DNA of 64,000 nucleotides from Bacterioplanes sp. (GTDB lineage Bacteria > Pseudomonadota > Gammaproteobacteria > Pseudomonadales > Oceanobacteraceae), in contig JACUUC010000009.1 of the NCBI GenBank assembly GCA_014859445.1, forward strand, positions 1 to 64,000, in the 5' to 3' direction. Below, piece by piece: positions 26,562 to 35,709 of the stretch. The notes under the pieces are model-generated. The model saw only the letters and a program-made list of their open reading frames with translations, searched no databases and had not been told where the DNA came from. Position numbers and translations under genes: made by a program. Each line of letters starts with the position of its first letter. Within the stretch, counting starts at the first letter, position 1.

Positions 26562-27601
26562 AAAGCACTCGCCTTGTTCGGTTGGCGTATGCGCTTAATC
26601 TCGTTTGCGCGTGCTTCATCCAGCATAGGAACAAGACCGCGTTCGGCCAAATAGCCCCCTTGGCCCATAGCCGCATCGGATAAGTACGCCTCAAGAAATG
26701 CTTCAATACCGGGAATCACACCGATATGTGCTCGTTTGACGTATAAAAAAAGCGACCGCGTGATGGGGTAACTGCCGTCAGCAATGGTATTAAACGTTGG
26801 CAGAACGCCATCAATCGCAACGCTGCGCACCTTATCGCGATTTTGCTGTAAAAAACCAAAGCCAAAAATGCCCAATGCGTGGGGATTAGCGAGCAACTGC
26901 TGCACAATAACATTGTCATTTTCACCAGCTTCGATAAAGGCACCGTCTTCTCGCATCGTATGACAGAGTGCCTGATACCGAGCCGGGTCGGTGGATTGCA
27001 GTTGCCGAATAAAATCAAATTGCTGGCAGCCACCTTCCATCACTAATTCCACCCACGCATCACGGGTACCGGAAGTGGGTGGCGGACCGAGCACTTCAAT
27101 CGCAACCTGCGGCAAAGCGGGATGAATATCGCGCCAATATTGGTATGGATTATCCACCACCGAAGCAGAACCATCCGGATTAGGAACCCGCTTTGCAAGC
27201 GCCAGATAAAACACATTACGGCTTAAACTTAATGCCGGTTGCTGAATATGATGCGCCACGACGATACCATCATGACCGATGTTTAACGCAAGAATGTCAT
27301 CCACACCATTGCCCTGACACAGTTCAACTTCTGAGGCTTTAATAGGACGCGAAGCACTGGTCATATCAATGGTTCGAATGCCCAAACCCGAACAAAATAG
27401 CAACAGACCGCTACCACTACCGGTAATCTCAACAACGGGCGTACGAAATTGACTAATACGGCCAAAACGCTCGGCGACCGTTGTGGTAAAAGGATAGACA
27501 GTGGACGAGCCGACAATGCGAATATGCTCACGACTGGCGTGACTTTGCAGACTGGCTAACGACATCCCTATCGCAGTAACAATGATTAAAAATAATGGCA
27601 T
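26558..27601 (-). CDS. pstS: Phosphate-binding periplasmic protein PstS
   Basis: The substrate-binding protein of the importer, 347 residues. It has a signal peptide (MPLFLIIVTAIGMSLASLQSHA), the phosphate-loop segments IVGSSTVYPFTTTVAERFG, EITGSGSGLLLFCSGLG and PPTSGTRDAWVE. The frame is open to an ATG at 27640, but the Pho box array and the predicted -10 (27628-27633) lie across or right behind that codon, so translation must start downstream; the ATG at 27601 gives a proper signal peptide. No strong ribosome binding site is visible. First gene of pstSCAB-phoU. Confidence 0.92.
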   Translation of the reverse strand: MPLFLIIVTAIGMSLASLQSHASREHIRIVGSSTVYPFTTTVAERFGRISQFRTPVVEITGSGSGLLLFCSGLGIRTIDMTSASRPIKASEVELCQGNGVDDILALNIGHDGIVVAHHIQQPALSLSRNVFYLALAKRVPNPDGSASVVDNPYQYWRDIHPALPQVAIEVLGPPPTSGTRDAWVELVMEGGCQQFDFIRQLQSTDPARYQALCHTMREDGAFIEAGENDNVIVQQLLANPHALGIFGFGFLQQNRDKVRSVAIDGVLPTFNTIADGSYPITRSLFLYVKRAHIGVIPGIEAFLEAYLSDAAMGQGGYLAERGLVPMLDEARANEIKRIRQPNKASAL

Positions 27602-27627
27602 AATAATTTTTTGGCAGACCAACGTTG

Positions 27628-27671
27628 CGTATAGCGCCATTATGTGACAATTATGTTACAAGATTGTGACG
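27628..27671 (-). promoter_or_regulatory. Triple Pho half-site array and -10 of the pst operon
   Basis: Three heptamers follow each other with exact 11-bp period: on the plus strand TGTGACA (27643-27649), TGTTACA (27654-27660) and TGTGACG (27665-27671). On the coding strand they read CGTCACA, TGTAACA, TGTCACA, followed 9 bp later by the -10 hexamer TATACG. Overlapping tandem half-sites like these are a hallmark of strongly PhoB-activated promoters that lack a -35. Confidence 0.8.
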
Positions 27672-27808
27672 CGACGCATTATCTTGATACTTTATCATCT
27701 ATGTCTACGCACCACACCAAAGTCTAGCGTGAACGGCGTTCGAACACCTGTACTCTGCGCTAAAAATCAGTACACTCGCGCGTAAAATACAAATAATACG
27801 GTGTTCTT

Positions 27809-28204
27809 ATGAACCTATCAGACAGTCAACCTACACCTGAAGGCGAACTGACGCTACGCCTAATCCCCACTCGCGCTGATGCCAACTTGCATGGCGACAT
27901 CGGCGGTGGCTGGGTGGTCGCACAAATGGATCATGCGGCAGAGAGCGTGGCCAGCCGCATCGCGAAAGGGCGCATTGCCAATATTGCGCTTGAACAGGTC
28001 GCGTTCATGGCGCCTATTCGAGTAGGCGCAGCCGTGTGCATTTACACACGTTTGGTCGACATTGGCACATCCTCTATTCGTATTGCCATTGAGGTGTGGT
28101 CACGCAACCCGCAAGAACAAGAGCGCCGTAAAGTGGTTGATGCGGTTTTTGTGTATGTCGCCATTGATGAAGCTGGGCGCATTCGTAAAGTGCCACGCGC
28201 ATAA
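27809..28204 (+). CDS. Acyl-CoA thioesterase, YciA-like hotdog protein
   Basis: A 131-residue single-hotdog enzyme that hydrolyses acyl-CoA thioesters in the cytoplasm. Family marks: LRLIPTRADANLHGDIGGGWVVAQMD, with the catalytic-region Asp and Gly-rich turn, VALEQVAFMAPIRVGAAVCI-like core and VEVWSRNPQEQERRKVVDAVFVYVAID. It is closest to the YciA type, which acts on medium and long chains. It stands alone, divergent from pstS. Confidence 0.85.
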   Translation: MNLSDSQPTPEGELTLRLIPTRADANLHGDIGGGWVVAQMDHAAESVASRIAKGRIANIALEQVAFMAPIRVGAAVCIYTRLVDIGTSSIRIAIEVWSRNPQEQERRKVVDAVFVYVAIDEAGRIRKVPRA

Positions 28205-28310
28205 TAGATGTGCGCAAATGGCAGGCTTTTTTCGCTCAGAAGCAAGACAGCTTTCGGCACTAGGGTTACAATCGCGGCATTGTCATTCACTCAACTAAGA
28301 AGCGATTCCC

Positions 28311-29027
28311 ATGGGTAGAGCGTATCAAAACCGTAAAGAATCCATGGCCAAAACGGCCGCCGCAAAAACCAAAGTGTATTCACGCTATGGTCGTGAAGTG
28401 TATATGTGTGCCAAAAACGGCGGCATCGACCCTTCTGCCAACCTAGCATTACGGGGCTTATTGGATCGAGCCAAAAAGGATCAGGTTCCGAGTCACGTTC
28501 TGGAAAAAGCCATCGACAAAGCCAAGGGTGGCTCGGTCGATGATTTCCAACCGGCACTGTACGAAGGCATCGGCCCTGGCGGTTGCATGGTGTTGATCAG
28601 CGCTTTGACCGATAACATGAACCGTACCTTTGGCGACATTCGCGGTATTTTTTCCAAGTGCAAAGCCAAACTGGGCAGTCAAGGTTCGGTATCCCACATG
28701 TTCGATCACCGCGCCATGTTTGTGTTTGCCGGTGACGACGAAGAGCCCGTATTAGAAGCCCTGATGGAAGCCGACGTCGATGTCGCTGACATGGATTGCG
28801 AAGACGGTATGATCACCGTGCTGGTTCCACCCAATGAGTACTTCAAAGCGAAAACGGCATTGACCGCCATGAACGCCGATATCGATTTTGAAGTGGAAGA
28901 AATCACCTACTTACCGCAAACATCTCACCCCATCAGCGGCGATGACATTGCGCAATTCGAGCGTTTTGCTGGCCTGCTGAACGACTTAGAAGACGTACAG
29001 GACATTTTCCATAACGGCGAATGGTAA
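28311..29027 (+). CDS. YebC/PmpR family protein, YeeN subtype
   Basis: A 238-residue protein of the YebC family. The beginning MGRAYQNRKESMAKTAAAKT and the core KVYSRYGREVYMCAKNGGID, VPSHVLEKAIDKAKGG, YEGIGPGGCMVLISALTDN, GSVSHMFDHRAMFVF and the end VQDIFHN align well with E. coli YeeN rather than with YebC itself. YebC proteins have been linked to transcription control and to translation of proline-rich stretches; the role of the YeeN branch is less clear. Stand-alone gene with a CTAAGAAG-type ribosome binding region. Confidence 0.88.
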   Translation: MGRAYQNRKESMAKTAAAKTKVYSRYGREVYMCAKNGGIDPSANLALRGLLDRAKKDQVPSHVLEKAIDKAKGGSVDDFQPALYEGIGPGGCMVLISALTDNMNRTFGDIRGIFSKCKAKLGSQGSVSHMFDHRAMFVFAGDDEEPVLEALMEADVDVADMDCEDGMITVLVPPNEYFKAKTALTAMNADIDFEVEEITYLPQTSHPISGDDIAQFERFAGLLNDLEDVQDIFHNGEW

Positions 29028-29080
29028 GTTGTTCGTTGACGTGCGCCACGATGGCGCACGGCTGACTAACACGGGTATCG

Positions 29081-31108
29081 CTAAAAATCCGCTAGCAAGT
29101 TGTGCAAGCCACTCAAGGCTTCTTTACCACGCTGTTTTTGCTGTTCTGGGGTGGTTTCTGTTTTTCCTTCCCAAATCACATCGTCTTCGGGCAGTTCGTC
29201 CAAAAAGCGCGAATGCGTGGTGCTGACGGCTTCGCCATACTGACGCCGTTTACCGGCATAGGTCAGTGTTAACGTACGCTTAGCGCGGGTAATGCCTACG
29301 TACATCAGGCGGCGCTCTTCCTCAATGGTATCGGCTTCGATGCTGTTGCGATGCGGCATCAATTCCTCTTCCATGCCCATGATGTACACATGCGGAAACT
29401 CCAAGCCCTTGGATGCGTGCAAGGTCATCAATTGCACCTGGTCAGACTCATCTTCTTGCGCTTGTTGCTCCATCAAGTCGCGCAAAATCAATTTACCCAC
29501 GGCATCTTCAATGGTGCACTCATCGCCTTCTTCGTCGGCTCGATCAATCATTTTTTGAATCGAATCAATCAAAAACCAGACGTTTTTCATGCGTCGTTCG
29601 GCTTGATTCGGTGTGCCCGAGTTTTGCAGCAAATACCCTTCGTAGTCGATGTCTTGCACCATCTCTTTAATGGCCGCGACCGCATCGTTGGTGTACGCCT
29701 GACGTGTGATGTTTTCTAGCCAGTGACCAAATCGACGCAAACGATCGACGGCCTTGGGCATCAGCAGTTGTTCGAGCCCCATTTCGGTGGTGGCCGACAT
29801 CATGCTGATACCGCGCTTCATGGCATATTCGCTGAGTTTTTCGATGGTGGTTGGGCCGATCTCGCGACGCGGGGTATTGATAATACGCAAAAAAGCAGCA
29901 TCGTCACTGGGGTTAATCAACAACCGTAAATAGCCCATGATGTCTTTGATTTCATTACGCCCAAAGAAGGATTGGCCACCACTGATTTTGTAAGGCACCT
30001 GAAATGATTGCAGCTTCATTTCGATATTGCGCGATTGATGATTACCACGATAAAGCACGGCAAAATCGCGGTAGCCACAACCATAACGGAGTCGACGCTC
30101 AACAATCTCGGTCGCGATTCGCTCGGCTTCGATTTCGTCGTTACGGCATTTCAAAATCTTGATCGGGTCGCCATAACCCATGTCCGACCACAATTTCTTT
30201 TCAAACTCGTGCGGGTTGTTATCAATCACCCGGTTGGCGGCATTCAAAATCAACCCGGTTGAGCGGTAATTTTGTTCAAGCTTGACCACTTTTAACGTGG
30301 GGTAGTCTTTTTTCAACAACAGCAGGTTTTCAGGCCGAGCACCGCGCCATGCGTAAATGGATTGGTCATCATCCCCCACCACGGTTAAGCCGGTGCGATG
30401 GCCGACCAGTAATTTCACCATTTCATACTGACTGGTGTTGGTGTCTTGATACTCATCCACCAACAAATAACGAATTTTTTTCTGCCAGCGCGTTAACACC
30501 TCGGCGTTATCTCGAAACAGCACCGTCGGCACCATAATTAAGTCATCAAAATCCACCGCGTTGTAAGCTTTCAGCATACGCTGATAGACCGAATAAGTTT
30601 GCGCGATCATCAGCTCTTGTGGGCTTTGTGCTTGAGCAATGGCCTGATCAGGCGACACTAAGTCATTTTTTAGATTGGATATGGTGTTTTGCACCAATTC
30701 GATCATGTCGCCATCGTCACCGTGCTCACGGTGCATGACATCTCGAATGATGCTTTTGCAATCGTCTTGATCGAGAATGGAAAAGCCGGCTTTGTAACCC
30801 GCGACAGCGCATTCGGTTCGAATGATATTTAAACCAAGATTGTGAAAGGTAGAAACGGTTAACCCTTTAGCGCCACCCTTACCCACCAAGCTCATGACGC
30901 GCTCTTTCATTTCGCGCGCGGCTTTGTTGGTGAAGGTCACAGCGGCAATGTGGTGAGGCTTGATACCGCACTGACCAATCAAATACGCAATTTTACGCGT
31001 GATCACACTGGTTTTGCCCGAGCCAGCACCGGCCAGCACCAGCAAAGGACCATCAATGTATTTCGCCGCTTCTTTTTGACGGGGATTCAGCTGACTTAAA
31101 TCGACCAC
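29081..31108 (-). CDS. rep: ATP-dependent DNA helicase Rep
   Basis: A UvrD/Rep-type superfamily 1A 3'-5' helicase of about 675 residues, matching E. coli Rep (673). Motifs in order: Q motif LNPRQKEAA, Walker A AGAGSGKTSVITRKIAYLI, Walker B LVDEYQDTNTSQYEMVKLL, motif III GDDDQSIYAWRGARP, motif IV LEQNYRSTGLILNAAN, motif V TLHASKGLEFPHVYI, and motif VI EERRLMYVGITRAKRTL. Rep helps forks pass obstacles. Two GTG codons (31114 and 31108) are possible starts; the latter sits a few bases after a GAGG. Confidence 0.95.
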   Translation of the reverse strand: MVDLSQLNPRQKEAAKYIDGPLLVLAGAGSGKTSVITRKIAYLIGQCGIKPHHIAAVTFTNKAAREMKERVMSLVGKGGAKGLTVSTFHNLGLNIIRTECAVAGYKAGFSILDQDDCKSIIRDVMHREHGDDGDMIELVQNTISNLKNDLVSPDQAIAQAQSPQELMIAQTYSVYQRMLKAYNAVDFDDLIMVPTVLFRDNAEVLTRWQKKIRYLLVDEYQDTNTSQYEMVKLLVGHRTGLTVVGDDDQSIYAWRGARPENLLLLKKDYPTLKVVKLEQNYRSTGLILNAANRVIDNNPHEFEKKLWSDMGYGDPIKILKCRNDEIEAERIATEIVERRLRYGCGYRDFAVLYRGNHQSRNIEMKLQSFQVPYKISGGQSFFGRNEIKDIMGYLRLLINPSDDAAFLRIINTPRREIGPTTIEKLSEYAMKRGISMMSATTEMGLEQLLMPKAVDRLRRFGHWLENITRQAYTNDAVAAIKEMVQDIDYEGYLLQNSGTPNQAERRMKNVWFLIDSIQKMIDRADEEGDECTIEDAVGKLILRDLMEQQAQEDESDQVQLMTLHASKGLEFPHVYIMGMEEELMPHRNSIEADTIEEERRLMYVGITRAKRTLTLTYAGKRRQYGEAVSTTHSRFLDELPEDDVIWEGKTETTPEQQKQRGKEALSGLHNLLADF

Positions 31109-31184
31109 ACACACCTCACTGTCGGGGCGCTAGTGTAGCAGGGTCATCTCAATGGATGAATCAAAGAAGCGCACAGCACTCTGT

Positions 31185-31301
31185 TTACTGCCCAAAAAAT
31201 ACCGGCGAATCAAACGGCGTAGGGGTATTCACATGGTAATACGCCAACCCACCAACAATAGCGGCCAATACCAATAAAAAAATGATTAATTGTTTATTCA
31301 T
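31185..31301 (-). CDS. Small single-pass membrane protein (38 residues)
   Basis: Translated by hand from the minus strand: MNKQLIIFLLVLAAIVGGLA forms one membrane helix, then YYHVNTPTPFDSPVFFGQ and a TAA stop. An AAGG lies about 9-10 nt before the ATG. I know of no family. It lies in the rep-speE gap, on the rep strand, 77 nt before the rep start. The Lys near the N-terminus and a short Pro-rich tail are consistent with a real small membrane protein. The remaining gap up to speE holds nothing else I can name. Confidence 0.45.
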   Translation of the reverse strand: MNKQLIIFLLVLAAIVGGLAYYHVNTPTPFDSPVFFGQ

Positions 31302-31429
31302 GATAACAGTACCTTGCTGATTTACTGATCAGCTTAGCAGAACATTGAGCATGTCGCTGTGCATTGCATTATCTATTCCGTTTCTCACTGGTTATAATGC
31401 TTTCTCATTTGAATAGTGGGAAGAGAACC

Positions 31430-32278
31430 ATGAGCCAATTTGTTTCTGAGCGCCTATACAGTGATTACGCCCAGTCGTTTGCTGTCAGCGAGTTGTTGTT
31501 TGAAGTGAAAACGGAACATCAGCACTTAGAAATTTATCAAACACCCTTTTTAGGGCGTGTGATGTTACTCGATGGCGTAGTACAAACCACCGAAAAAGAC
31601 GAATTCATTTACCACGAAATGATGGTTCACGTGCCTCTTTTTGCCCACCCAAATCCAAAACGCGTGTTGATCATCGGCGGTGGTGACGGCGGCATTTTGC
31701 GTGAAGTGTTGCGTCACAAGAATGTTGAACACGTCACGCAAGTTGAAATTGATGGCAGCGTCATCGACATGTGCAAAGCGTATTTCCCCAATCACTCACA
31801 AGGGGCATTTGACGACCCTCGAGCCAACATTGTGATTGCCGACGGCAAAGCGTTTGTGACCGAGTGCCAAGACACCTTTGATGTCATCATTTCGGACTCC
31901 ACAGATCCAATCGGCCCTGGCGAGGTGCTGTTCACGTCTGACTTCTATCAAGATGAAAAAACGTGCTTGAACCCGGGGGGAATTATGGTTGCACAAAACG
32001 GCGTGCCCTTTATGCAGGGCGATGAAGTGAGCAACACTTACCAACGTCTACAGCGATTGTATCAAGATGCTTACTTCTACGTTGCTCCTGTACCAACGTA
32101 CACAGGGGGCTTTATGACATTGGCATGGGCAACGGACGATGCCAGTCTTCGTCAACAAGACAGTGCCACCATCGCGGCTCGCTATGAACAAGCCGGTTTT
32201 GCAACGCGCTACTACAACCCGGACATCCACGTTGCGTCATTCGCTTTGCCGAACTACATTCGCCAGCTGCTGAAATAA
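31430..32278 (+). CDS. speE: Spermidine synthase
   Basis: SpeE transfers an aminopropyl group from decarboxylated S-adenosylmethionine to putrescine. The 282-residue product has [20 protein letters not shown], the nucleotide-binding loop [18 protein letters not shown], the acidic [16 protein letters not shown], and the catalytic segment [18 protein letters not shown]. The frame is open from 31364; the ATG at 31430 is chosen because GGAAGAG precedes it by about 6 nt and the N-terminus [15 protein letters not shown] is typical. The next gene starts 3 nt after its stop. Confidence 0.94.
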   Translation: MSQFVSERLYSDYAQSFAVSELLFEVKTEHQHLEIYQTPFLGRVMLLDGVVQTTEKDEFIYHEMMVHVPLFAHPNPKRVLIIGGGDGGILREVLRHKNVEHVTQVEIDGSVIDMCKAYFPNHSQGAFDDPRANIVIADGKAFVTECQDTFDVIISDSTDPIGPGEVLFTSDFYQDEKTCLNPGGIMVAQNGVPFMQGDEVSNTYQRLQRLYQDAYFYVAPVPTYTGGFMTLAWATDDASLRQQDSATIAARYEQAGFATRYYNPDIHVASFALPNYIRQLLK

Positions 32279-32281
32279 GCC

Positions 32282-33058
32282 ATGTGTTTAATCGTGATCG
32301 ATTGGCGACCACAGCAACACCTACTGGTGAGCGCCAATCGAGATGAATTTCATGCGCGGCCCAGTGCCGCCATGGACCATTGGGATGAATACCCTCACAT
32401 CATTGCCGGTCGAGACTTGCAACAAGGCGGCAGTTGGTTGGCCGTGTCGACAGAAGGCCGTTTTGCCGCACTCACCAACATACGTGCGCCACATTTGACC
32501 ACCTCGAACAAACGCAGCCGCGGCGAGTGGGTCATTCGTGCCATGAACGCACAGGATTGGCCATCGCTGCTTGAAGCACTGCAACAAGAGCATGCCGCCT
32601 ACGGCCCATTCAACTTACTCTTTGGCGATCAACAACAACTTTTTTACTGCCACAATACCCCCAGATTCCACTACCAAGCTCTGAGTGCGGGCTATTACAC
32701 ACTCAGCAATGCGCACCTCAACAGCCCTTGGCCAAAAAGTCTATTGGCCGCCGAACAACTGCATCAATGGCAACAACGTGAAAACCACCATACAACGCCG
32801 GTAGGGATACTGAATCGCACTCAGCCATTTACCGACACTCAACTCCCCAGCACTGGCGTCCCCATGATGTGGGAGCGACTGCTATCCGCGCAACACATCA
32901 TCCACCCTCAATATGGCACTCGTTGCAGCACTGGCATTGCGCTCACCGCGAACTACACTGAGGTAGCAGAGCATCAATATGCACCGAATGGCGAACAAAC
33001 ACGGCAATATTTGCATCGCATCACGCATGTCAATAAATCATCAGGCCGATCGAAATAA
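32282..33058 (+). CDS. NRDE (TANGO2-like) family protein
   Basis: A 258-residue protein with the defining N-terminal Cys-Leu-Ile and the NRDE motif: MCLIVIDWRPQQHLLVSANRDEFHARPS, then IIAGRDLQQGGSWLAVSTEG and ALTNIRAP. The Cys at position 2 and the Ntn-hydrolase-like arrangement are family traits; the human relative TANGO2 has been linked to haem or lipid handling, but bacterial roles are poorly defined. It follows speE with a 3-nt gap and is almost certainly co-transcribed with it. Confidence 0.88.
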   Translation: MCLIVIDWRPQQHLLVSANRDEFHARPSAAMDHWDEYPHIIAGRDLQQGGSWLAVSTEGRFAALTNIRAPHLTTSNKRSRGEWVIRAMNAQDWPSLLEALQQEHAAYGPFNLLFGDQQQLFYCHNTPRFHYQALSAGYYTLSNAHLNSPWPKSLLAAEQLHQWQQRENHHTTPVGILNRTQPFTDTQLPSTGVPMMWERLLSAQHIIHPQYGTRCSTGIALTANYTEVAEHQYAPNGEQTRQYLHRITHVNKSSGRSK

Positions 33059-33196
33059 CAATAAACAGCGCTAACTCATTAGTTTTATTCGATCTTTTTT
33101 TTGACGCCAAATTCGGTTGCATTTGCTTACAAAAAACTTGCGTGAAATAGCGCGAATACCGTCACACTTTTGCGAATTGCCGTCCATAATTTAGAT

Positions 33197-34996
33197 ATGA
33201 AGACACATAACGACGCACATCATAAGACACCTCTGATCGGCCCCGTAGGCTGGGTGGCTTTGCTGTGCATTGTTCTTTTGTTTGCCGCACTCGCAGCAAG
33301 CATCAACACCAAACCCTACATGCCGCCCGCTGTCGCACAAAAATACATGGAACATTGGCTCATTGAATCGTCACGCCATGTGGCCGGTGAAGTTCGCCTC
33401 AAGCACACGAGAGCGATTGAACCATTCTATCTGCGTCGCGATTACCAACCCGTTTGGATGAACAGTTTTGAATTAACACCGGCCGCCAAAGAGCTGCTGC
33501 AAGTGCTGCGCGAAACCGCCGCCGATGACTGGCGTCATTATGGGTACGAACTCCCCATTTTAGAACGCGAAACCAATCGTTTATCGAACATTCCGAAGCA
33601 AGCAACGGCCGTCGAAGTGCTATTAACCGATGCCTTTGTCACTTTTGCCAAGCAAGCATTGAATGCGGAACTCTTGCCCGATACCAACGAAGCCGACCAT
33701 CCCAGCATTCGTCGCGTCAACATCGGTTCGACAGCACAGTATGTGACCGACGAGCATGTGGTTGACATTCTGAATGACGCCGTACGTCGTGACCAACTGG
33801 ATCACCTGATCAGTCAGCTCAAACCAACACATCCTGGCTATTTACGTCTGCGCAATGAATTGAACCGCTATCGCGCCATTGCCGACTCCGGTTTATGGCG
33901 CGAATTACCCAGAGACATGACACTGCAGCCACAGCAACGACATGCACATATACCGCAATTACGCTGGATGCTCGCGCAGTATGGCGACCTACAAGAAAGT
34001 CGTGTTCTCTCTTGGTTGTTTACGCCTCAACAACCTAGCTGGACGCCTGAGCAAGATATTGACGAAGCGCAAATCGATCTGAATCAAGCCGACTATCTTT
34101 ACGATAATGCCTTAGTCCTAGCCATCAAACGCTTTCAGCAACGGCACAATCTCACGGCCACCGGAGAAATTGATGACGTCACCCTACGGCTCTTGAATGT
34201 CACACCCTATCAGATGACTCAACGCATCGCGTTGAACATGAAACGCTGGCGACACCTACCCAGAGAGTTAGGCCAGCGCCATGTCATGGTGAACATGGCC
34301 GACTATCGTTTACAACTGATCAGTGGCAACACCATTGAGCTGGATATGAAGGTCATTATCGGCAACGAACAACGACGCACACCGGTGATGGTCGATAGCA
34401 TTTCCACGCTGGAGTTAGCCCCAACCTGGGCCGTACCACGCCGAATTGCCGTCAACAGTATTTTGCCGCGCGTGCGCCGCAATCCCGATTACCTAGAACA
34501 AAACAACTACCAGTTGGTTGCGAATGAAAACGGCGTTGAGCGCTATGTCTCGTCACGAGACGTAGACTGGAGCAAAATGAACGCGCGTAATTTTCCGTAT
34601 CGTATTATTCAGTCGGCAGGCCCGCACAATGCGCTTGGCGGCATTAAGTTCATTATGCCGAACGATCAAGACATTTATCTACACGACACCTCTCAGCCAC
34701 AACTGTTTAGCTTAGACAAACGTGCCATCAGCTCTGGCTGTGTGCGAGTGGAGCAACCCAACTTACTGGCCGAGAAATTGTTACGCGGCCATCAGGGCTG
34801 GCATCGCCCGCACATTGACCGTGCCATTGAACAAGGGCGCACGACTCGCATTCGCCTGCAAGAAGACATTCCTGTTTACTTGATGTACTGGACAACGTGG
34901 GTCGATGACAATGGCACGCTGCAAATTCGCGAAGACATCTACAAGCGCGATTTAACGGCGGGAATGAAACCACACAACCCTTCTCTGGCGCTCTAG
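33197..34996 (+). CDS. L,D-transpeptidase, YcbB/LdtD type
   Basis: A cell-wall cross-linking enzyme of about 599 residues. It has an N-terminal membrane anchor (WVALLCIVLLFAALAAS, about 20-36), a YcbB-type scaffold domain, a peptidoglycan-binding domain with LVLAIKRFQQRHNLTATGEIDD, and a YkuD catalytic domain ending in LDKRAISSGCVRVEQP, which contains the His-x(n)-SxGCxR catalytic signature with the nucleophilic Cys. LdtD makes 3-3 cross-links that bypass penicillin-sensitive enzymes. The frame is open from a TTG at 33170, but the ATG at 33197 gives the natural N-terminus. A YcbK-like gene follows, the same neighbour as in E. coli. Confidence 0.92.
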   Translation: MKTHNDAHHKTPLIGPVGWVALLCIVLLFAALAASINTKPYMPPAVAQKYMEHWLIESSRHVAGEVRLKHTRAIEPFYLRRDYQPVWMNSFELTPAAKELLQVLRETAADDWRHYGYELPILERETNRLSNIPKQATAVEVLLTDAFVTFAKQALNAELLPDTNEADHPSIRRVNIGSTAQYVTDEHVVDILNDAVRRDQLDHLISQLKPTHPGYLRLRNELNRYRAIADSGLWRELPRDMTLQPQQRHAHIPQLRWMLAQYGDLQESRVLSWLFTPQQPSWTPEQDIDEAQIDLNQADYLYDNALVLAIKRFQQRHNLTATGEIDDVTLRLLNVTPYQMTQRIALNMKRWRHLPRELGQRHVMVNMADYRLQLISGNTIELDMKVIIGNEQRRTPVMVDSISTLELAPTWAVPRRIAVNSILPRVRRNPDYLEQNNYQLVANENGVERYVSSRDVDWSKMNARNFPYRIIQSAGPHNALGGIKFIMPNDQDIYLHDTSQPQLFSLDKRAISSGCVRVEQPNLLAEKLLRGHQGWHRPHIDRAIEQGRTTRIRLQEDIPVYLMYWTTWVDDNGTLQIREDIYKRDLTAGMKPHNPSLAL

Positions 34997-35128
34997 TCTC
35001 GTCGCGTTATTGCATTTTGTGAATGACTAACCTGTAATTGTGCTTTTTTTGAACGCATTTCACTGTTCAGTATCCGCTGTTTTGGCATACTGCCTGCCTA
35101 TTGAACACGAAAGATGAAGGAGTTTGCG

Positions 35129-35668
35129 TTGAATCGTCGTCACTTTTTACAACAAGCCAGCCTATTGGGTGCCGGAATCAGCGCGGGCATTCCTTTAACC
35201 GCTCACGCGCAACCGCACGAGGAACGCACACTGCGTTTGTATAACATCCATACTGGGGAATCCTTGCAAACGACGTTTTGGGCAAATGGCGCCTATCTTG
35301 ACGACGAAATTCAAACCATTGATTTACTGATGCGCGATCATCGAGCAAACCAAGCCATCGCCATGCAGCGCGAGCTATATCAGCGTCTCTATGAACTGCA
35401 ACAGCTGTTCAATGCTCGCGAACCACTGTACATCGTATCAGCCTACCGCTCGCCCAGCACCAATCAACGCTTGCGGCAACAATCCAGTGGCGTTGCTCAA
35501 ACCAGCATGCACATTCAGGGCAAAGCCATTGATGTTCGTATTCCGGGGGTATCGCATCGACACTTGCATAAAGCCGCGTTAGCCATGCACGCAGGTGGTG
35601 TCGGCTATTATCCGAAGAGTGGTTACATTCATTTAGATACTGGCCGTAACCGCCACTGGATTACCTAA
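35129..35668 (+). CDS. DUF882/YcbK-like Tat-exported M15 peptidase-family protein
   Basis: A 179-residue protein that begins with a twin-arginine signal (LNRRHFLQQASLLGAGISAG). The mature domain has the zinc site of the M15 family: SAYRSPSTNQRL, SMHIQGKAIDVRIPG with His and Asp ligands, and GYIHLDTGRNRHW with the last His. These proteins act on, or bind, peptidoglycan in the periplasm. I place the start at the TTG at 35129, because AAGGAG lies 7 nt ahead; that same AAGGAG overlaps the alternative ATG at 35114. The gene follows the YcbB-type transpeptidase, as in E. coli. Confidence 0.88.
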   Translation: MNRRHFLQQASLLGAGISAGIPLTAHAQPHEERTLRLYNIHTGESLQTTFWANGAYLDDEIQTIDLLMRDHRANQAIAMQRELYQRLYELQQLFNAREPLYIVSAYRSPSTNQRLRQQSSGVAQTSMHIQGKAIDVRIPGVSHRHLHKAALAMHAGGVGYYPKSGYIHLDTGRNRHWIT

Positions 35669-35709
35669 GTACCCATGACGCAAACAGAGAAAGACCACCA
35701 CCAGTCAAT

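Noticed and set aside
26269-26706. 145-residue minus-strand gene across the pstC-pstS junction
   Set aside because: It covers two clear genes in another frame; composition is shadow-like.
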